From: Bradysia coprophila
Taxonomy: Eukaryota; Arthropoda; Insecta; Diptera; Sciaridae
Direction of reading: 5' to 3'
Assembly (NCBI RefSeq): GCF_014529535.1
Contig: NC_050737.1
Coordinates: forward strand, 3,194,447-3,258,446
Length of the DNA stretch: 64,000 nt
The notes under the pieces are model-generated. The model worked only from the letters and a program-made list of their open reading frames with translations. It was not told the DNA's origin and made no database searches. Positions 13,124-25,632 of the stretch are shown one piece after another (within the stretch, counting starts at the first letter, position 1; every line of letters begins with the position of its first letter). The position numbers and the translations under genes were made by a program.

Positions 13124-13662
13124 ATGTCGCTTATCAAAAATCCACGAGTTGAATGCGGAAAAATTCTGCAGAACTGCACTGGGCAGTACTTTTTTGTGTG
13201 CTCCACATGCGAACTGGAATTCGTGACATTGTCAAGCTTTCTGAGTCATCAAAATGATGGACATGAGGCCGATGAATTGCGAAATCAATCAAATGATTTG
13301 ACCATACCGTTCTTGGAACAAACGGACGAGATTACAGTCGACACAGATACTTCAGATTCCGCGGATGATTGCTCCGAGCCTGTAGAGAAGATCAGGGCTG
13401 GATTGGGTACATCTTCTCAATGCGAACCGCGACTTACCAGATTAGTTTCGCCGAAGCCGAGAAAAACGGCCAGAAAGATTGGTTTCGGTAATAAATCTTC
13501 TACTTAAGACACATTGATTGATTAACTGACGTTTATTAAACAGCACCTTCGTTCGACAAATACAAGTGTAAAAATTGCCGTGCAACATTCAGTACAATGG
13601 TCAATTTGGATTATCACGAAGTGGTATGCATGATGTTGCCGGTGGGATTCTATTCTGACTAA
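13124..13662 (+). CDS. Small zinc-finger protein (C2H2 plus C2HC-like finger)
   Basis: Two exons, 13124-13487 and 13544-13662, separated by a 56-bp GT-AG intron; 160 residues. The first finger lies near residues 26-47 (CSTCELEFVTLSSFLSHQ then H). The second, formed only after splicing, reads CKNCRATFSTMVNLDYHEVV followed by C, so its last ligand would be cysteine, or the second histidine is missing. Between them is an acidic Ser/Thr/Asp-rich linker and a basic Pro/Lys patch. The ATG has a good context (AACATG). Orthology was not recognised. The role is probably nucleic-acid or protein binding, by inference from the fingers. If the intron were kept, the protein would end four codons later with only one finger. 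Confidence 0.6.
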
Positions 13663-13843
13663 CAAACCGTTCGACGACAAAATTGGACTACAGACACACA
13701 AGTGACTGTGCAATCGATCCTTATTATCCATCCATTTTCACATCCTACCTACATCTATCTACCTGCATTGAAAGGTATATCCATCGAAATGCAAAATGAA
13801 TTATTGACTAAATGAAACTATTAATAAGTGAATTGAATTGACT

Positions 13844-13942
13844 TAGGCCGACCATGTGTACAAAAATTCTCTCCTCTCAAAACCCTAGCGCTCTCTCTCT
13901 CAATTTTTTTTTCTTGGTCACTTTCGAAAAATGGTCGGCCTA
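13844..13942. repeat. Tiny MITE with 12-bp inverted ends
   Basis: The left end TAGGCCGACCAT (13844-13855) and right end ATGGTCGGCCTA (13931-13942) are perfect inverted repeats. They enclose 75 bp containing a CT-rich run. No target duplication was seen. Confidence 0.5.
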
Positions 13943-16900
13943 GATGTCTACCCGTATTGAGGGTATCTACATTTATACGAAAAACAAATTATTGAATAAA
14001 TATGAATTGTGAATTATATGCTGCCGATTTTAATCTCAGTTCAGTCGTATTTACGAGTTTATATTCGGATGGAATTCTGTCATCAAAATTGAAGAAAGAA
14101 TATGGTCCAGCGAGTGACCGATGATCAGAAATTATTTTTTGAAAGTCTACAAACATCTAGAGAAATTTCCGAAAAAAACTCGAAATTATTTTGAATACTC
14201 ACCTTCTGCCGGCAACACCTAATCGATGCGATGTTGTAAAAAAATAAAAGCTTGGTCAAAAGGCTGGCAGACGTATTTCTAAATTTCACTGGAGTGCACA
14301 ATTCGCAACACCTGATCCTTTACCACCTGGTGTTCGTACTGTTTGTTTATGAAAGTACTGTATTTGTCAGCTTACTCACCCTCGCTTGTGTTATTTCATT
14401 CACCACTAAACAAAACACTATTGACGTAAGCAAGAAAGACTAGCTATTGCAAATTCCGCACTAGAGCCAAAACCGAGAAAGTCCCGTAGAAATGTTTCGA
14501 TGAAGTTTATTGAAATTTTTAAAGGCTACTGGAATAGCTTTCGTGCTTTCACCGACACGGAAATTGCTAAAGTATTGTACTTTGCAAGGTGTAAAACATC
14601 TGGTCTAGGACATTTTGTCCACTCATCTTGCAGAATCTATCAATACCTGTTAAAGCAATCATCATCCGTGTACTCTATGAGGGACGGTAGACCACGTCTA
14701 TTTCTTCTATGTCTCGACAATTCTGATCCATGTTCTATTTGACATTTTTTCTGCGTCCGAAGAAAACAAGTCATCGAAAATACTCATGGTGAAAATAATG
14801 AATTTCTGACAGAATATTTCCGAAATGTTCAAGCATGAGTGGCACTCATGAACATATTCTAGAATATAGCTGAAATATAAGAAATTTTAACAGATAAAGA
14901 GCATCAAAGTTAAATATTACAGTTCCTTCACACAGGGGTTTCCTTCACTTATACGACTTAGTTCTAACAATTCACATGTTTTCTCTAGAATTGAACTAAA
15001 ATCACTCTTCATCCTTCATTTCAAACAAAAAAAAAACGGGTCTTTGCGGTGTATGGGGTATAGGGTCAGATTTTAAATTCTTAGTGCCGGAGAGGTTGTA
15101 TAGTTTCGGGATTGATGCAACCAAAAGAATGAAAGGTCAACATTTTTGATGTAAATGGTATACAACTGATTTTATATTTTAACTTCGTTTTTTTCTGTAT
15201 ATAATTCTTACAATAGAATCATTTAATCAAATTTTTTGTTGGAAAAATTCTTCAATTTTCTGCCTAAAATGAGAAAAACAAAAAGAAAATATTTCAATGT
15301 ACAGTGCGCAGTTAAACGAGTTTTTTTCTTTTTTTTTTTTAAATTAAAGAAACAAGAAAATAAAATGACAACAAAAAAACTTTTAAAAGAGAAACAAAAA
15401 ATTGTCGATAACCTAAAATCACGTGCCAAATATGTGTTTCGAGTGAGCATTATGAGCTTGAGCACTTGAAAATCAAGTGCTACGGTATAAACAATACTAA
15501 GTTTTGTTTCAAATAAAATGTACAATGGGTTTGCGCGCAGAAATGTTAGGAACAATTGGTCGACCTTCTCTCCTATCCACTTCAGCAGTTTTTTTTAAAT
15601 AAATTTTTCTTACAAACTTTTTCTTTTCTTTCGATTTTTAGCAATCTCAATAACGTAGGAATAAGACAGCGGTAAAAAATAGCTTAACGTGAAAGTTCAG
15701 GTCAGGTAATTTCATAAAGACAAACCTGACCGACTGACTTTTCCAAACCTTCATACAATTTTTGGTGTAATAGTGAAAACGAACCTGACGAGTCTAACCT
15801 GATGGCCATGTTCCAGGTTCAGATTAGGTTCAACTATGACAAACTTGTTTTCTTTCAAATACCATCATTCTGAGCCTTCACTGAATTTGTATGGAAGTCT
15901 AGTCGATAATACCCTTTTTCACCGTCTCCACACCAAGCAGATGAACAAAAATTGACCGGCGCACGTATCTATTTCTACAACGACACTACTGATTGTCTGT
16001 AGATTCTTATTCCCAATTTTGCGTCTTCATTATCTCCAATTTTTGTTACGAAATATGTATTTTTGAAGAAGCAGTACACCGCTTGTGTCCCAATATTTGT
16101 TTTTACTTTATGTGAGAGAAGATCAGCCATTCCATCAATTCCTTCCGATTCTGCGCAAGCCCGAATTCTGTATAGCCTAAGTGATTTGAGTAAAATGTCT
16201 ATCCTGCCTATCGTTAATTCTTATTTCTTTTGTGAAAACAGAAACCTTAATTCATACAGTACAGTAACTTTTTGTTGTTATTTCATTTATCGAGGTTTTT
16301 AAGTTGAAATTAAGGCCAATGTTTCGTTACATTTATGTGCATCTTATTAAACGAAATAAATTACAAAATAACTCCAAGAACTCCAAATCGCTTTCGGCTG
16401 AATTGATCAAATCGAGAACGAATTTATGTAAAATTGTAAAAAAAATTCAAGCGTCGACTTCAAGTTGGGTGGTACAAATTGTGGGAAAAAATCGCTGAGT
16501 CTAACGTTGATGTACTTGTTTGTTAGCTGTCTACCTGAAAGTTTTTAGTCGAATCCACTGTCTATGAAACACCGACTTCTTTAGTGTCTTTGGTGAGGCA
16601 ACCGAATATGCTCTAAATCAAAAGTGACATCTCGACGAATTGGGTAAATGCTGAGCTGATTTTGAAACATTCCTGTCTCTATATCTTTTATTCCCTTTGA
16701 GGGGGTCCTTGCTGCGTTTTGAAATTTTAAAGTTTCGACGACGAGATATTCCTAAAAACTAGATTTCTAATCACTGATGAGAATTTGATTCTCCAAAAAG
16801 TTTCTATGTGATATTCGCGAATTGCAAGCCGGTTACAGTGACCACTCAAGAAAATGGGCCCTTTAAGACATTTCATTGTCAATTTTTAGATTTTGAAAAC

Positions 16901-17873
16901 ACTCAACTCCGATAAATCAATTAGGATTTCGATTTTCCTTTACGGTCTCTAGAACTAGCGAGTTTGCGAGTATCAAAAAGTTGGTTCCGAATCATGCATT
17001 GTGGTTTATTGTTTGTCCCATGCGAAAGTCATTTTCACACGGGGCAATCAATAAAATCTTTTCTGGAAGGCGCTAGGAAAGTATCTCTAATGCAAAATAA
17101 ATGGAGAGCTCACCAATGTCTTACTATCAATTCTAACAGTAAATAGATGAAAAATGTGAAAAATGGAAAGCGACGTGAGTCGACTCCACTCGAAACTCTC
17201 CAAGGATGATTTATCGTCGAACCGATGTGACGTTGCGGTTTCTTGGTTCATAGCAATCGCTCCACAGCACTGGGACCTACACACCGTCCAAAAAGTCTCG
17301 GGACATGGCGCTTTTACTGAAAATTGTCAATTTGACGACAAAATTAAGTTTGACACACAAATTACTGTGTGCTGCTCACTCTAACCTCATCGTTAGGATG
17401 CCTTTCGATGAAACAACAATTTTGTCTGACAAGATGTTTGTGAGAATTTTGATTTGTTTTAAGGAACTTACGTCAAACTCAACCATTTTCAGTTTACCTC
17501 TATTCTGCTAGTAGGAGGAATCTAACGTTCAGATCTGACTGTTTCGCCTTCGACTGACATGTGGCATAAAACTCGTTTTAGCATTTTATGTGTCACATAA
17601 TTTAATGTAAATAAAAAAAAAACTTTCTTCAACAATAATGAAAATTCACTGCATTTACGCCGCATCATTAATAGTCAACTGTGGTTAAAGATTGCTTCTG
17701 CATTTAATTACGATTTCGGTGCATTGTGTCGAAACGACAAAATCTTATAATTTTACAAATTTTCATTTTGTAGTGCAACCTGATCACTCAGCCAATTCAG
17801 CGATGGACGTTAGGCACACATCGTTGTAATTTTCAAAAAAATAAAACTTAAAGAAACCAAAAGAAAAAAAAAC
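13943..17873. other. Intergenic DNA, no gene recognised
   Basis: Reading frames here are short, lack family signatures and are rich in A/T runs. Around 15690-15830 there are several loosely repeated ACCTGA/CAGGTC words, also seen at 42350-42550, probably a degraded dispersed repeat. Nothing else can be supported. Confidence 0.4.
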
Positions 17874-20800
17874 TTAAAATTCTAATCCTATCTTCTTTTT
17901 ATAAAAAGGATTGATTGGGCTCGGTACCGAATTCGGTTTTAACAGTCCTTTACCTGGTTTCTTAGCACTGTCGTACGGTATTTTCGGCGAACTTCTTAAC
18001 TGTCGAATGTATTCACTTGTGTCTTGGCTACGGTTCAATTGTAACATAATTTTAACTTTCTTTTCAGCATTGCTAGGCGTGGATGGTGTGGATGGTCCAT
18101 TTGGTGTACTTGGTGTTGGTGTTGGTGTCGACGTCAATGTCGTCGCTTTCAGTTTGTGTTTTCTGCCCGCAGCTGGACTCGAAAATTGCTTCGATTGACT
18201 GTCGTCCAAATTGGTCTGTTTCTTGTTGGCATCGCCGATTCGTTGCTTTAGATTGCTTTTTGAAATGAAATATTCCACTTCTCCCTCCTGTAATGGTGTA
18301 TCCCATCCTTCGGTGACAGTAAATGGTCCTATAGCAACAGATGTGTCAAAAAAAGACTTGTGCTGATTTTATGGGATCCTTACCGGTTGTTGAGTTGATC
18401 ACATTTTCCATATCGGGATCCGCGGAGCTACCGTTCATAGATTGGTCCGGACATGAATTGCTAACGTCAACTGAAATCTCTTCTGGGGTTAAGTCCGTTT
18501 CCACCCACTGATCTGTTTCCACCGATTTCTTCTTCTTCAGCTTGGGGTCGTCAACCTTGCAGATTTTGGCTTTTTTCGCTGGCTGTACCACTTCTGCACC
18601 ACTCAACACTTTCTTTCGCTTTTTCTTGTTCAATTTCTTTATGTCTCTTGACGGCTGGTGCAGTTCCGTTTCGAAGTCAATCATCTCTTGCGCTTTATCT
18701 TCAATGTTTGGCATATCGATTGGCGTCTCGTTGATTTTCATGTTCTGTATACCCAACGGAAATTTGCCGGTCGCAAACGTTGTGTAACTGGAAAAATTGA
18801 TTGAAATTAAAAATAACGATTTCATGTCAAGGTCGCTGGCCGACCTAATATTCAACATACCGATCGATAATTTTCCGTATCGTTTTCCTGCTTTTAACAT
18901 TTGTGCACGGCCCATTTTTATACTGTTCCAATTTCTTTATGATATCCTCCGGATCGAATGGTATTTCTGGTACAACGACATCCACACGACCAGCCCGTGG
19001 ATCCATTGCGGACGTAACTGAAATAAACATTCGGCGTTGCATTGTATTGTCGCAGCGGATAGGAAATCGTTCATAAATACTTACTGTTCGACTCATCTCC
19101 CTCATCATCACTGTCAGCCGTTTCACTTGCCGTATCATTTGCATTTTCGTCGGACACCTGTTCTAATTCGTCAATCGATGTGCCAGGAAAACCCATCTGT
19201 TAAGTCGGTAAATTGGTAAGTTTTCGTCGATTATTTACGGCACAACAAACATCATCCGACTTACGTTTTTCCACGCCTCGAACTTTTCTGTGTATGCTCT
19301 GCCCAAATCACTTTGATATAATAGACCGTCGAATATGTGCTTTATTGTGTGAGCGACGATTTTCGGATCCCGTTGTGTCGCTACGCACATAGCAAACGGT
19401 TGCAACAGCAATGTAACTTTTGATCTGGAAATTTTTCCCACAGACACCTGCGATGAAATGAAAAGTTCAGCATAAGTAGAGAGATAAAGTAGCTGGTTGC
19501 GTGGCTGGTGCACAAAATGAAAATATTTCCAGCTGTTGAAACTTCGTGAATTTTCGACAGAAAAAATTGAAAGAGCCCAAACCTGGCTATGTGTGGGCTC
19601 GAGAAAGTATAGTAGGAAACGTGAGTCTATAATTTGCAGGAGGTAAAAATTGTTCGTTGCTACGGTACATAGGTCTCAGAGCCACAGATTTGCTTATAAG
19701 CAAATTTGGAAATGAATTAACTCCAGCACCAGTTTACCGGAGTTTATTTACAGAACACACAGATGCACTCAACAAACACCCCTCCTCCAACCTCACACAC
19801 GTACACACACATACATACATATCGTTATTTATCGATTTTATTTGTCTTGTTCAACTCGTATATATAGACCTACCTTCGCTAGTTCGTCGAGGAAAATTTC
19901 GGTGAAGTGCATTAAAAATCCAATTGATGTTGACTTGTCCAGAATGCTTTTTTCGACGTGTTCATTCAGTTGTTTGATAAGTTTTTTGTCCCACTTGTGA
20001 CCGTGCAACACAACGAATATTTGTCTGGTCACCCGCCGAACCAGCTGTAAATTCACATTCGAGGCGAAATTAATTTCAAATTCCACAAACAAACCATACT
20101 GTTTGCAAAGTAAAACATAGCCTAGAATGTTGAGTGAATCTTTAGTGCCACCAGCGTAAGATTGTTACGCCGTTTGTGCAATTAAACGCAAAACGAGGTT
20201 TCTCCATTTCATGTAACAAAACAATACAATTTGCTGAACGCAAAACGAGGTTTCTCCATTTCATGTAACAAAACAATACAATTTGCTGAACGCAAAACGA
20301 GGTTTCTCCATTTCATGTAACAAAACAATACAATTTGCTGAACGCAAAACGAGGTTTCTCCATTTCATGTAACAAAACAATACAATTTGCTGAACGCAAA
20401 ACGAGGTTTCTCCATTTCATGTAACAAAACAATACAATTTGCTGAACGCAAAACGAGGTTTCTCCATTTCATGTAACAAAACAATACAATTTGCTGAACG
20501 CAAAACGAGGTTTCTCCATTTCATGTAACAAAACAATACAATTTGCTGAACGCAAAACGAGGTTTCTCCATTTCATGTAACAAAACAATACAATTTGCTG
20601 AACGCAAAACGAGGTTTCTCCATTTCATGTAACAAAACAATACAATTTGCTGAACGCAAAACGAGGTTTCTCCATTTCATGTAACAAAACAATACAATTT
20701 GCTGAACGCAAAACGAGGTTTCTCCATTTCATGTAACAAAACAATACAATTTGCTGAACGCAAAACGAGGTTTCTCCATTTCATGTAACAAAACAATACA

Positions 20801-22292
20801 ATTTGCTGAACGCAAAACGAGGTTTCTCCATTTCATGTAACAAAACAATACAATTTGCTGAACGCAAAACGAGGTTTCTCCATTTCATGTAACAAAACAA
20901 TACAATTTGCTGAACGCAAAACGAGGTTTCTCCATTTCATGTAACAAAACAATACAATTTGCTGAACGCAAAACGAGGTTTCTCCATTTCATGTAACAAA
21001 ACAATACAATTTGCTGAACGCAAAACGAGGTTTCTCCATTTCATGTAACAAAACAATACAATTTGCTGAACGCAAAACGAGGTTTCTCCATTTCATGTAA
21101 CAAAACAATACAATTTGCTGAACGCAAAACGAGGTTTCTCCATTTCATGTAACAAAACAATACAATTTGCTGAACGCAAAACGAGGTTTCTCCATTTCAT
21201 GTAACAAAACAATACAATTCATAGTCACATCACATATTACAAGGAAATCTAAACTATTCTCTTTGAACGGCAATGCGGAAAGATTCATTCTTTCCATGCA
21301 TTCGGTATGAACTGGACCTTACCATCATAAACGCATTTACAATAAACATTCATAATTGTATTACCGGCGCCGGTATGACACTTCAATGACACTTTAAATT
21401 ATCAACCCCCAAGCATAGCAAACAGCACTGCATTGAAATACAATATCACTCGACGAAAGCATTTATGTACTTTTGAGAACAGACAGTTCCACATTTTCCA
21501 CAATAAAAATTTGATGCTCCGTTTTATCCCACGAGTTCTATCAATCAAGCAATTTTAATCGTAAAAGCAAATTCAACGAAATCGGTAGTTGCCGGGATCA
21601 GTTACACCAAATGATGATTTGTAGAAATCTTTCGAAACGATAAAAAAGTAGAAATGCACACCAAGTGTCATACCCCGTATACCACGTTAAAAACACAAAG
21701 AAACACTTTCTTTACCATCATGAATTTGTCGATGCGCCATTGGTCAATACCGAACCATTCTTTTCCCATAATTTTTAGGAATGCACCATAAAACCGTATT
21801 GAGACATCCTTTTTGTCGAATGAATGAAGCAAACTTGCCAAATTTTCAGCTAGTTTTTCTTGTGTTAATGGTTTGTCAGACATCCACATGCAGAAGAAGA
21901 GCCCCTTCCACAAATGTATTATGTCCTGATCGGAGAAAGCTGGATAAATGTGTTTCGATTAGTTTACCATTTCAAGTTAATAAACAAAAACTGATTTATA
22001 AAATCATCAAAGTAAATCACACAGAAAATTACGCACGATTCGAGCTATTGCTACGTAATTGAAGCCATTTGCCAAGCTTTTTCAGTTCCTTTTCACTCAA
22101 CCGCGGGTCGTTTCCCGCTAGACATTTGATAAACTTCAATTCCTGTGCAACGTATAGGCTAGCACTAACATTTGGAGTTATTTGCACTTTCTTCTTCATT
22201 TTTTTGGTTTGTTTTATAGAAACACGTGGATTACTCTGGACCTTCATATTAACTTGACTTGACACCTTTAGACGCTTTAAAAATGTGATCAT
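17874..22292 (-). CDS. Nnp-1: Ribosomal RNA processing protein 1 (RRP1/Nop52, NNP-1)
   Basis: Eight exons on the minus strand join in frame into 653 residues: 22292-22037, 21939-21716, 20044-19874, 19447-19265, 19196-19085, 19017-18861, 18787-18384 and 18328-17874. The Nop52 core is clear: LKFIKCLAGNDPRLSEKELK, then WKGLFFCMWMSDKPL, KEWFGIDQWRIDKFMM, LVRRVTRQIF and HFTEIFLDELAK. The C-terminal half is acidic, then lysine-rich (nucleolar signal-like KKLNKKKRKK), with a Thr/Pro-Ser run. The last motif VKIMLQLNRSQDTSEYIRQL with SPINPFYKK is the conserved RRP1 tail. RRP1 acts in the nucleolus in 27S/ITS1 pre-rRNA processing for the 60S subunit. Its second intron (about 1.67 kb) carries a 52-bp tandem array. 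Confidence 0.93.
20185..21219. repeat. 52-bp minisatellite, about 19.9 near-identical copies
   Basis: A 52-bp unit beginning AACGCAAAACGAGGTTTCTC and ending ATACAATTTGCTG repeats head to tail from 20185. There are nineteen full units and a final one of 47 bp. By eye all copies are identical, which implies very recent expansion or strong homogenisation. The array lies inside the large intron of the RRP1 gene, between exons 2 and 3. There are no separate spacers, so it is not CRISPR-like. Confidence 0.97.
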
Positions 22293-23097
22293 GGCTGACG
22301 TTCAAGACAAAAATATTATATCGACATTTTGTTGCTGTCAGGTTGGTTCTTTCGCCGGAAAATAATTTGGCTTTCGAAATGTTTTTGGCGCGATCGTTTG
22401 AATTTTCATCGGATTATATAATTATCACCTATGGATGGTTTCTTATCATTTTTCAGCTCTCGATTTGCACAATATACATAATGAAGAATCGACTGGATCG
22501 CCTATTCCAGTGAGAAATATTTATCTGATGATAAAATCCATTATTGTCTGAGTCGGTATCGTAGAGTTAGGTTTTCGTGATTTACTTAATTTCACTTGTG
22601 CAAAATTATGGGATATTTTTTAAGAATTCGAACTTCAGTTCTATTGTCAGTACTATTGATTGGTTCTATTCTGTTCCAGAGTCGACAACGAGGTCTCGAT
22701 AGAGTTTTCTAATGACAATACTTTACGTGATAAACGATGGAAAAGGGAATTGGCGTTATAACCGGTGGTGGAGCGAGCTACTGCTCTGATAAAGATAAAT
22801 AAATTTATTATCAGCTTTTTGCAATCTAAGCTAGATTATGAATGGCTAAAGCGCTACTAAAGCTTAACTTTCAAAAAATTGCGTAGTAACAAAACAATCA
22901 AGACATGACATATAGGGCGTTCCATTTCGGATATAGTTCACTTTTATGCCGTGGAACATCATACAAAAAATGAGTTACGTGTTCACTTTCGGTATTTTTT
23001 ATATGAAGATGCCGTTTCCTTTTCCATACAAACAAATTCACCAAAATTGAATTTGTGTGTCGTGGTGAATTTTTTGTATGAAACGTGGTGTGTAACC

Positions 23098-23359
23098 CAA
23101 GGTTCTGAAAGAACAGGTTAAGACACCCACGAGGGCGGCTGACACACAAATTTTGACAAATAGATGCTATTTATTGAACATACTCATTAAAGATTGTTTG
23201 AAATGTCAACTTGAAGAAAAAAAAAGTTTTTATCTTGTTGACATTTCAAACAATCTGTATTGAGTATGTTCAATAAATATCATCTATTTGTCAAAATTTG
23301 TGTGTCACTGCCTTCGTGATCAACTCAGATGTGTCTTAACCTGTTCTTTCAGAACCTTG
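23098..23359. mobile_element. hAT-type MITE, copy 2, with 8-bp target duplication
   Basis: 262 bp, starting CAAGGTTCTGAAAGAACAGG and ending in its complement. It is flanked by GTGTAACC at 23090-23097 and 23360-23367. It is the same family as 8006-8268 and has the same foldback arms around a poly-purine/pyrimidine centre. It sits inside the older repeat that continues at 22915-23090 and 23371-23826. Confidence 0.88.
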
Positions 23360-23370
23360 GTGTAACCTGC

Positions 23371-23826
23371 AAGGCTGTATACTTTGGGGAGGTCACACAG
23401 ATACAGATACGCGGGTTACACACCACAGTTGATGATAAAATGGCCGATTTCATACAAAAATTCACCTACTCTGATGATTCTCGTCGTCTTGATGATGTGG
23501 TGAATTTTTTTACATGTAAAATCATCAGAAGTGGTGTGTTCCCGCGTATCTAATAAAATGGGGGTCTGCGTGACCTCAAAGTATACAGCCTTGGTAACCT
23601 CAAGACTGTATACTTTGGGGAGATCACGCAGACCGCCATTTTATTAGATACGCGGGAACACACCACTTCTGATGACTTTACATATACAAAAAATTCACCA
23701 CATCATCAAGACGACGAGAATCATCAGAGTAGGTGAATTTTTGTATGAAATCGGCCATTTTATCATCAACTGTGGTGTGTAACCCGCGTATCTGTATCTG
23801 CGTGACCTCCCCAAGTATACAGCCTT
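23371..23826. mobile_element. Compound foldback: two TIR elements in head-to-head orientation
   Basis: Unit 1 (23371-23592) and unit 2 (23602-23826) each begin AAGGCTGTATACTTTGGGGA or a close variant and end in its complement. Unit 2 is largely the reverse complement of unit 1, so the whole 456 bp can fold into one long hairpin. Related fragments lie at 22915-23090 and 38036-38193. There is no coding capacity. No convincing target duplication was found around the pair. Confidence 0.75.
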
Positions 23827-24050
23827 GGGTAACCTGCGTATCTGAATCTTCGAAACTTCGAAAAGTGTGTCGGCCATTTTAACTGTCAACCTGGTATACA
23901 CTGTGTATACACTACAGTGTACACCGTATACACCTACACATAATAAAAAAAATTGTGACATCTGTAAGATTCATCAAAACACATCATACCTTACATACGT
24001 CAGACAAGGAAGTGTAATATTTTTGTTTTTGTCGTGAATCTTTCGGCGCT

Positions 24051-25577
24051 ATGAATATCCTTCACCACAAAAGCTGGCATGTCCGGAATAAAGACAACAT
24101 CGCTCGGTAATCATCTCTGAAACAATTCACATTTTTGTAATTGCAATTATTAATTGTGATTCCTTTCCAGTGTTCGTCGAGATGAAGCCAAAGCTAAAGC
24201 TGAACAAGATGAGAAAGAGAGAAAAGTTGCCCTGGCAGTAAGTAGATCTTAGTATTCAGTATACGGACAGTCTCCATATAATTGTAAATAATTACAGGAA
24301 CAAGAAGTAAAGTTAAATTACTTGCGAAACAAAGCACAGTGCAGTGATCAACGTCAAACAACCGTTCAAGATGATGATTCGGCTTCCCAAGAAATTCGTA
24401 CCGAAGACGACGGCAGTAAATTGAAACACATCAACTTTTTCCAAGACTTGGAAGATGGTGCTGAGGTTAGCGTTGGTGGAAATGCAAAATACATAAAGGA
24501 GAAGAAAGATGAACAGGAAAAATATGAAAAACAAATTGGATACCTGACGTATTTGGGCCAAGATACGAATGAAGCATTAGGTAAGTTCAAATTACTTCAC
24601 ATTACTACACACACAGTAGAGGCACGGATAAATTTGATATAAAGAAGATGTCGAAGTCGAAACCTGCGGGAAACGGTTTCGAGCTCCTGTCAGTTGGAGT
24701 GCTGTGTTTAGAGACATAGACCGAGTAACAATTTGACGATTCCATTGAAATTCAGCGTTTAAAAGTTTTGGTAAGGTAGCACCTTCCTGCTGTTCAGTTT
24801 ACTGATCCTACTTAGAAATTACAAATTTCCTTGCGGTATCCAAAGCATTATCGTTAGTAAGATTTCAAGAACGTCTCCACAGAAATTTCGACCATTTTGG
24901 GGACTTGTACTGCGGTACATCTGAATCAGAGGAACCTATTGAAGATTGTCAGCAGCGTGACATGGCACTAATTTTCACCAAAATTTCATCTATTTGCAGG
25001 GAAACGAGACTGGTACGATCTAGCTCCGAAGAAAATTGACGCATACGACGATCGAGGCAAGAAACTTGAAGTCGGTCTAAAAGTGAAAGACTATCACGAT
25101 CCGCTGAATGTCATGAAGAAATACATCAAAGAAACGGAGAAACTGCAAAGTGCAAAAGCCATTTCGGCAACAAATAGCCACAACAAAACACTATTTCCAA
25201 TACTGACTCACGTACAGAAGCACCACAAGCACAAAAGCAAAAAGTCGTCGAAGTCGAAAAAACACAAAAAGGAAAAGGCAAAGAAACGGTCCCGATCCCG
25301 ATCACCGATAGAATCACGAAAATCGGACGAGAAAGTGCAAAAACTACTACGATTACGTGCGGAACGTTTGCGGCGCGAAGAGATCGAAAGAAATCGAACG
25401 AAACTTTTGCTATCGAAGTATGATGTGAAACAGGAAGACGAACCAGTAATAGCCGACGCCAGAGGAGTGTCAGTGGCACCGACCGTAATCGAACCAGTCA
25501 GAGTTAAGCAGAAGTACAATTCCCAATTCAATCCGGAAATTGCAAAGCAGAATTACGAGGACATCCGTAGATATTAA
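24051..25577 (+). CDS. LENG1: LENG1-like nuclear protein (leukocyte receptor cluster member 1 homologue)
   Basis: Four exons: 24051-24106, 24171-24237, 24298-24580 and 25000-25577, all GT-AG and in phase, 327 residues. The N-terminus MNILHHKSWHVRNKDNIARV plus RRDEAKAKAEQDEKE is the CIR-like N-terminal signature of LENG1 proteins. A later conserved block reads LGKRDWYDLAPKKID. The C-terminal half is Lys/Arg/Ser-rich (HKHKSKKSSKSKKHKKEK, then RSRSRSP), as in nuclear RNA-linked proteins. It ends FNPEIAKQNYEDIRRY. The molecular function in flies is not established; a link to splicing is inferred from composition and family. Its stop codon lies 56 bp from that of convergent mRpL16. Confidence 0.9.
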
Positions 25578-25632
25578 AATCGAATTTTAAAACAAAAAAA
25601 AATTTCATTTCTACAATCCACATTCCACGTCT

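Noticed and set aside
17163-17384. 73-codon frame upstream of RRP1's 3' end
   Set aside because: No recognised motif, no splice context, and an equally long frame on the other strand; treated as noise.
20185-21219. Regular repeat array that superficially resembles CRISPR
   Set aside because: Units are contiguous and identical with no unique spacers, inside an intron of a eukaryotic gene; it is a minisatellite.
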